From contig NW_026262712.1 of NCBI RefSeq assembly GCF_021869535.1, positions 64,102,100-64,166,099 of the forward strand: a stretch of DNA of 64,000 bases. Reading direction: 5' to 3'. This DNA is from Mytilus californianus (taxonomy: Eukaryota > Mollusca > Bivalvia > Mytilida > Mytilidae). The notes under the pieces are model-generated. The model did not search any database, was not told the origin of the DNA, and was given only the letters and a program-made list of their open reading frames with translations. This document shows, piece after piece, positions 58,641 through 64,000 of this stretch (position 1 is the stretch's first letter; every line of letters starts with the position of its first letter). The position numbers and the translations under genes are program-made.

Positions 58641-58889
58641 AATCATAGGCTTCTTATTTGTTCCTTTGAAATGACGAACTGTGTCTTTCTTTACTGTTTC
58701 TTTCCTTCTGCTCTAGTTTAAAAACTATTTGACTTCTCTAGCCTTCACACTAGTATTTCACATTCCAAATTTTAAGAAAGATTGAAAATTTTTTATCAAT
58801 TTTGATGCATAAAAATGAATTAAAAACTTATATACAAATATATTTTTATCGGAAACCATACTGATCCAATCCTTGTGTGTCAACCCGCT

Positions 58890-59185
58890 GAATTATTTGT
58901 TTGCGCCTGTCCTAAGTCAGGAACCTGATTGTTTAGTGGTTGTCGTTTATTGATGTGGTTCATAAGTGTTTCTCGTTTCTCGCTTTTTATATAGATTAGA
59001 CCGTTGGTTTTCCTGTTTGAATGGTTTTACACTAGTCATTTTTGGGGCCCTTTATAGCTTGCTGTTAAGTGTGAGCCAAGGCTCCGTGTTGAAGTCCGTA
59101 CTTTGACCTATAATAGTTTATTTTACAAATTGTGACCTGGATGGAGAGTTGTCTCATTGGCACTCATACCACATCTTCTTATATC
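58890..59185 (-). repeat. SINE-like family S, inverted copy
   Basis: GCGCCTGTCCTAAGTCAGGA, TTTAGTGGTTGTCGTTTATT, TTTATAGCTTGCTGTTAAGT and GAGTTGTCTCATTGGCACTC with ACCACATCTTCTTATA are the reverse complement of the 38610 copy, complete from head to GGGACAGG block. Confidence 0.75.
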
Positions 59186-59189
59186 TCCA

Positions 59190-59730
59190 TGACTTATGAG
59201 TTTTGATTCTCTCTTTGGTATCTCTTTTTTAATCATCAAACTCAACAAAGCCGTTATCTTAAATGATATTGAACGAAATACACTAAGTTCTGAATATCAC
59301 ACCTGAGAGTAGTTCTTATTTATTTGCTTTAAAGATCGGCCGTTGTGAAACATAGGATGTATCTAAACGGACAGAACAATTTGATAATCATTCTAATGTC
59401 ACAAAGAAAACATGTGGGCTCCACAAAGACTTTAAGGCATCATATTGCCTGTTTGGGGAAAGGACTCCAAGTTCGTAAATTAGGGACACTCAGTTTTTTA
59501 GATGATTAATTTTGTTAACTCTTATTCATTATGGTGTATATTTGTTATTTGTCTCAACTAGAATCTTAACGTCACCAAAGCTAAAATAGAAAAATCCTTT
59601 ATATTATCGAAATCTTAAAATATGTACTGCTATGGAATTATTGTCTTTCCGTATACTTACTTGCGATATTCTCCCGTATGCATTGACCTTATCAACGAGA
59701 CTTGTCATTAGAACTTCTGCTACCGTATAG
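59190..59730. other. Gene-free stretch
   Basis: Nothing recognised. Confidence 0.4.
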
Positions 59731-59734
59731 CGCA

Positions 59735-60010
59735 TGCACGAAGCAAAAATACCGAACTCCAAGGAAAATTCAAAACGGAAAGTTCCTTTTCAAATGGCAA
59801 AATCAACAGCTCAAACAAGTCAAACGAATGGAAAACAACCGTCATATTCCTGTCTTGGTACAAGCATTTCCTTATGTAGAAAATGGTGGATTAAACCTGA
59901 TTTTATAGCTAGTTATACCTCTTAATTGTATGACAGTAACTTAGAATTCCATTATATTGACATCAATGTGTGAGCAAATATAAACAGACATAATAGGTAA
60001 ACATTGTGGT
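59735..60010 (+). repeat. Interspersed repeat shared with 27300-27545
   Basis: ACCGAACTCCAAGGAAAATT, TCAAACGAATGGAAAACAAC, TATGTAGAAAATGGTGGATT and AAACAGACATAATAGGTAAA match the earlier copy block for block. Confidence 0.65.
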
Positions 60011-62700
60011 ACAGCAGTCAACATTGTGTTATATTCTGTTGGCATATGTATCAATTCACTTATTTGTCACGTGTCCCACATACCCTGTGTAGATTGTTTA
60101 TCAATGTCACGATCCGGTAACTTTCGACAACAAACTTGAATTTTAGTTAGCTTGCGATCAGCAACCACTGAATGAAATATTATTTGTCGATAATACGTTA
60201 TAGATTCGTAATTCGTAATAAATATAGAAAACGTGCATAAATAACTTAGTTTAGTATAAATTCATGCATTGGTTCAAAACTTTCGATAATATTATAATTA
60301 CAAGAAACTCGTTTTATATGACTTTGAAGATAAAAATATAAACATGGATCAAAATTGAATTATTTCTCTGCCGACCTACCTTTTTAAAGATCGAACAATT
60401 AACAAGGAATATAGCAAACAAAATATTCTCTCAGACGATCACATTAAATTTAAGAACGAAGTTACTTTTTATCAGTTTAACGTTTAGAACACATTAAGTG
60501 TATTTTTTGGCCACTTGTTTTAAGCATTATACATTGCAATAAATAAAAATAACTCAACCTTCAATTTACTTCAGTTTCTTATCAATTTGTTGAGCATTGG
60601 CAATATTTGAATAACAACGTCACAAAATCATTAAAACAGAGTATTTTAAAAGCATCAAAATACCCCCCCCCCTAAAAAAACAAAACAAACAAACAAACAA
60701 ACAAAAAAAAAAACAAAAAAAAAGTACTTGAAAATACGCCATATCATGAATGTCGATGCAAGACAGTTTATCGTCTAACTACAATTATTATTCGAGGTAA
60801 AATGTTGGTTAAACTGGTCTAGTCCGCATACAACCGTTTGATTATTTATTGTGGCAATATGTATTGCTGTGTTACCAGATATTGTATTTATGTAAATAGC
60901 TTTAAAATGTTATTTATTTTGTACCTATGTCTTTAGCAAAAGTCAAGTTTATTCTCATTATCTAAAACTCGACACCCTATCGTGTGAATAATTTAATCAG
61001 AAGTTATCAATTTCTCTCATCAACACATTACTCTCAGAATAATAAAAGACATCAAGCATGACATAGGAGAGCTGACGAATTTTGCATGGAGTTAACATTA
61101 ATTAGATGCTAAAATCATGTTCATCGGTACATTATTTATAAAAGATAGAAATCGGATGTTTAAATACCGAGGATAATATTTCTACGAACAATTTTTAATT
61201 GGTTTAATGCGTTTTTCAAATCAATTTTCAGAATATGCAGCTATTAATGTACTTTTCTTGATCTGTCAAAGACTTGGCCACTTACAAATTCAATTTTTCA
61301 AAGTTGGCTTAATCTACATAGAGGATACCTGCTTACAAGAAAATTATTAAACCATGAGTTCTAAAAGGTGAAGTTGAAATCATCCCTTCGAAAATTTTAC
61401 CGACGCCATCACAAGTTGGTTGATCGTTAAGGAATATCTGTTTCTCAGATGATGACGGATATATTCAAATTGTCGTAATCACAATTCCGTTCTCTTTTCC
61501 TCAAATGTGAGCTACCAAATTATACTTATCACCGGGTTTGTACTACATGAGCAACACGCCGGGTGCCACATGAGGAGCAGGATCAGCTTATCCTTCCGAA
61601 GCACCTTAGATCACCTCCAGTTTTTGGTGAGGTTCGTGTTGTTCAAAGATCAGTTGGAAATAGCTTGACTCATCAGATCGGCACAAAACATAAATAATAC
61701 ATTTTGCGCCGAACAAGATTTTGTGAGGTTGACAAAATTGACCTTAAAACGATCGTATTGAATTTTGATGTCCAAAAATAGGCAGATCAGACATATTTTG
61801 TCTTTATTTACTGACTACTTTTGTTTGGGTTTAATTGTAATTATACTATTATAATGAGACTGAAAAGTATTCTTTTTTTGTTAAGATAAACAATAATTTT
61901 ACCTGGCGTCGCCGTGCGTAAAATGTATTTCGGCATTTCTCTTCGAAAAATGACTTGTTTAATGTAATAAAACATATGATTTGTAAATTTTCTCTCTTTT
62001 CTGGAGAATAGGCTATTAAAAAATAATTTATCTACTCTACATGTGGAATATTTTGTGAAAATATAAGAAGTGGCAATTCTTACCTTTCATACATTTAGTT
62101 TCATTGATAAAATATGATATGGACTTGTCCAGTGTCCAGTTTGAAGGTCATTTAAGTTACTGTACACGTGTGTGTACATCAAACAAGAAAAGCAATTATA
62201 ATTCAGTTTTAAGAAAAAAAACAAATTTTTCGAATACATTTTGTTGTAAATTTTCAGCTAAATAAATTATAAAAACAAAAATAACCATCTTTATTGTTTC
62301 ATTCATGCTCGTTCTGATTTAATAAATATACAAGTATGAAAAATTGCATCAGTTTAAAGGTAAGCTAAAAATAACTTAATCCAATCAAATTGCTTTAGAT
62401 TCAATAATAATGACCGGTCCACGTCAAAATACGTAATAGGGGTAAAATGGGTAGCAAGAAGATGACATATATTTTTAGTTCATTTTTTGTGATAACGAAT
62501 AAAATATGTCAATCAAAATGTTTGCTATAATTTCAAAAACATGTCGTTCTGTATTGGTATAATTTTTGGATCTTTTATTTGCGTATTCAAGGGAATAGAA
62601 AGTTTGGGCTTCAAAAGTCTACATAATTATTGACTTTATACCGAAAAAATCGCTAAAATATCGATAAGATAACACGAGATTAGTATAATTAAAACATTTA
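60011..62700. other. Gene-free stretch with repeat fragments
   Basis: A C-run followed by (CAAA)n and A-runs is at 60662-60724. The segment 61365-61440 matches 56945-57015 in reverse complement (TTTTACCGACGCCATCACAA). A bivalve-type repeat follows at 61500-61720 (GGGTTTGTACTACATGAGCA, GGTGCCACATGAGGAGCAGG). No exon is supported. Confidence 0.45.
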
Positions 62701-62713
62701 AAAAAAATATTTA

Positions 62714-64000
62714 CTTAGATCAAGGTTAATTTTACGTAAACACATTCGTTTTATTCTTATCTTTAAATATGCATTGCTATTGAAGGTAAAGACTTTGCAC
62801 TCAATATGAACTATTCATAAACATCTAGGTTTTCATAAATCTTTATATCAATATTCAAACGAGCTTGAGTTATTTAATATTCAGGTATTTTTTGAAAAAT
62901 TATACTTCTTTGTACATACTCTTCTTAAATTATGACCATTCCGCAAAATACTTATATGAGTTCTCTGTGACGATTACATCATACTATACAGATCAATTAA
63001 ATTCGGGTAATAACCGTGTTCTAAACATGTATATTGCAGTGAATTTGTGTTATCGATTATTTAGAATACTTATTAATTATGATATTTAAAAATTGATTGA
63101 ACAGATTTGTTCGTAATGCAAGCTGCACTTGGTTTTACAAAGGGGCATTATCTGCCATTTAGACAAAAAAACTACTTTTTTTCCAGACAGTTATAAAAGC
63201 GAAATAATGAAATAATATTTCACTTTAAGCAGTCAGTTTGAGTCAATTTGGTCAAAATAAGATCGAAAACATCGCAAATGTATTATTGACTTGCGAGTTA
63301 CTTAGATCAAGGTTAATTCTACGTTGTCACATTTGGTGGTTTTTTATCTTTAAATATGCATTGCTATTGAAGGTAAAGACTGTGCACTTAATACGAACTG
63401 TTTATAAAAATCTAGGTTGACATATACCTTTATATTAATATTCAAACGGGCTTGAGTTATTCGATATTCAGGGTTTTTATTCAAATGTTATGTAGAAAAT
63501 TGTTTAGCTTATCCAGTTCGGTTGGGTTTTTTTTATGGGGGATCGGTTATTGGAAATGAATGATTTTAAGATCTGGAATCGATATAGGAGAAAAGTTAAC
63601 TTGAACAAAGTTAATTTCACTTCTTCGTCCATACACGTCTTAAAAGATAATTATTTAGCGAAATACTTATGTGCGTACTCTATGACGATTACATCATACT
63701 TTACAGATCGAGTAAATTCGGAAACTAACCGTTTTTCCAGAAAATCATTTTACAGTTATTGTTTTGTTATCGATTATTTAGAACACGTATTAATTATGAT
63801 ATTCAAAAATTGATTGAACATATTTATTCGTGATGCAAGCTGCATTTAGTTTTATAAAGGGGCATTATCTGCCGTTTAGACAAAAAAATTAAAAATACGA
63901 TTTTTTTGTTGTGTCATACAGTTATAAAAGCGGAATAATGAAATAATATTTCGATATAAGTAGTCAGTTTGGTTCAATTTGATCAAAATAAGATCGAAAA
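62714..64000. repeat. Direct duplication, two long units reaching the right edge
   Basis: CTTAGATCAAGGTTAATT starts at 62714 and 63301. Shared blocks follow in order: AAATATGCATTGCTATTGAA, TATTCAAACG(A/G)GCTTGAG, GACGATTACATCATACT, TTATAAAAGCG, and AATAAGATCGAAAA at about 63254 and 63987. The second unit carries about 145 extra bases (about 63490-63640). No homology to a known protein was recognised in either unit. Confidence 0.75.

Overview
This is an AT-rich animal nuclear window with spliced genes, long introns and dense interspersed repeats. Several repeat families match those I know from marine bivalves (hairpin elements with GTC or GTCC microsatellites next to them, Penelope-like RT and GIY-YIG remnants, apolipoprotein-L-like genes). 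I infer a mussel-like bivalve, probably Mytilidae; species cannot be fixed from the sequence alone. The supplied open frames are mostly intron or repeat shadows. The real genes were found by joining short open segments at GT/AG sites with matching phase.

Three genes are supported. (1) The last eight coding exons of an HPS5-like gene (BLOC-2 subunit of lysosome-related organelle biogenesis) lie on + at 1057-11112. The gene enters from the left edge and ends in a RING-like zinc finger that I do not remember in vertebrate HPS5. (2) A five-exon gene on - (37896 to 24969) encodes a 256-residue type I membrane protein: signal peptide, Cys-containing ectodomain, one transmembrane helix and a strongly basic tail. 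I cannot name it. (3) A two-exon apolipoprotein-L-like gene lies on + at 46987-48204.

Most of the rest is mobile DNA. Five non-autonomous families, called A-E here, share one plan: a terminal hairpin, a GTC/GTCC/ATTCC-type microsatellite beside it, a body made of tandem sub-repeats, and at the other end one inverted copy of the hairpin arm. This resembles the pearl/HINE (Helentron-associated) elements of bivalves. Family A is at 5326-6585, 20005-23662 and 42575-43214. Family B is at 17827-19905, 20434-22667 and 27548-33755. Family C is at 7763-8189, 12575-13082 and 16856-17445. Family D is at 30233-30710, and E at 14214-14806. Two nested insertions can be read: B inside A at 20434, and a 4,085-bp block inside the third B copy at 29432-33516. 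There are also TTAA-flanked and TA-flanked MITEs, a 5'-truncated LINE tail, long hairpins, a 1.27-kb inverted duplication (54823-56092), Penelope-like remnants (54-59 kb) and a direct duplication at the right edge.

Layout: 1-11.4 kb HPS5-like 3' half; 11.4-24.1 kb repeat-rich intergenic DNA; 25-38 kb the membrane-protein gene, whose 8.5-kb third intron carries the split B element; 38-47 kb intergenic DNA with MITEs and SINE-like repeats; 47-48.2 kb the APOL-like gene; 48-64 kb intergenic DNA with Penelope debris and duplications. No tRNA, rRNA, CRISPR or prokaryote-like operon was seen. The three genes show no obvious functional link.
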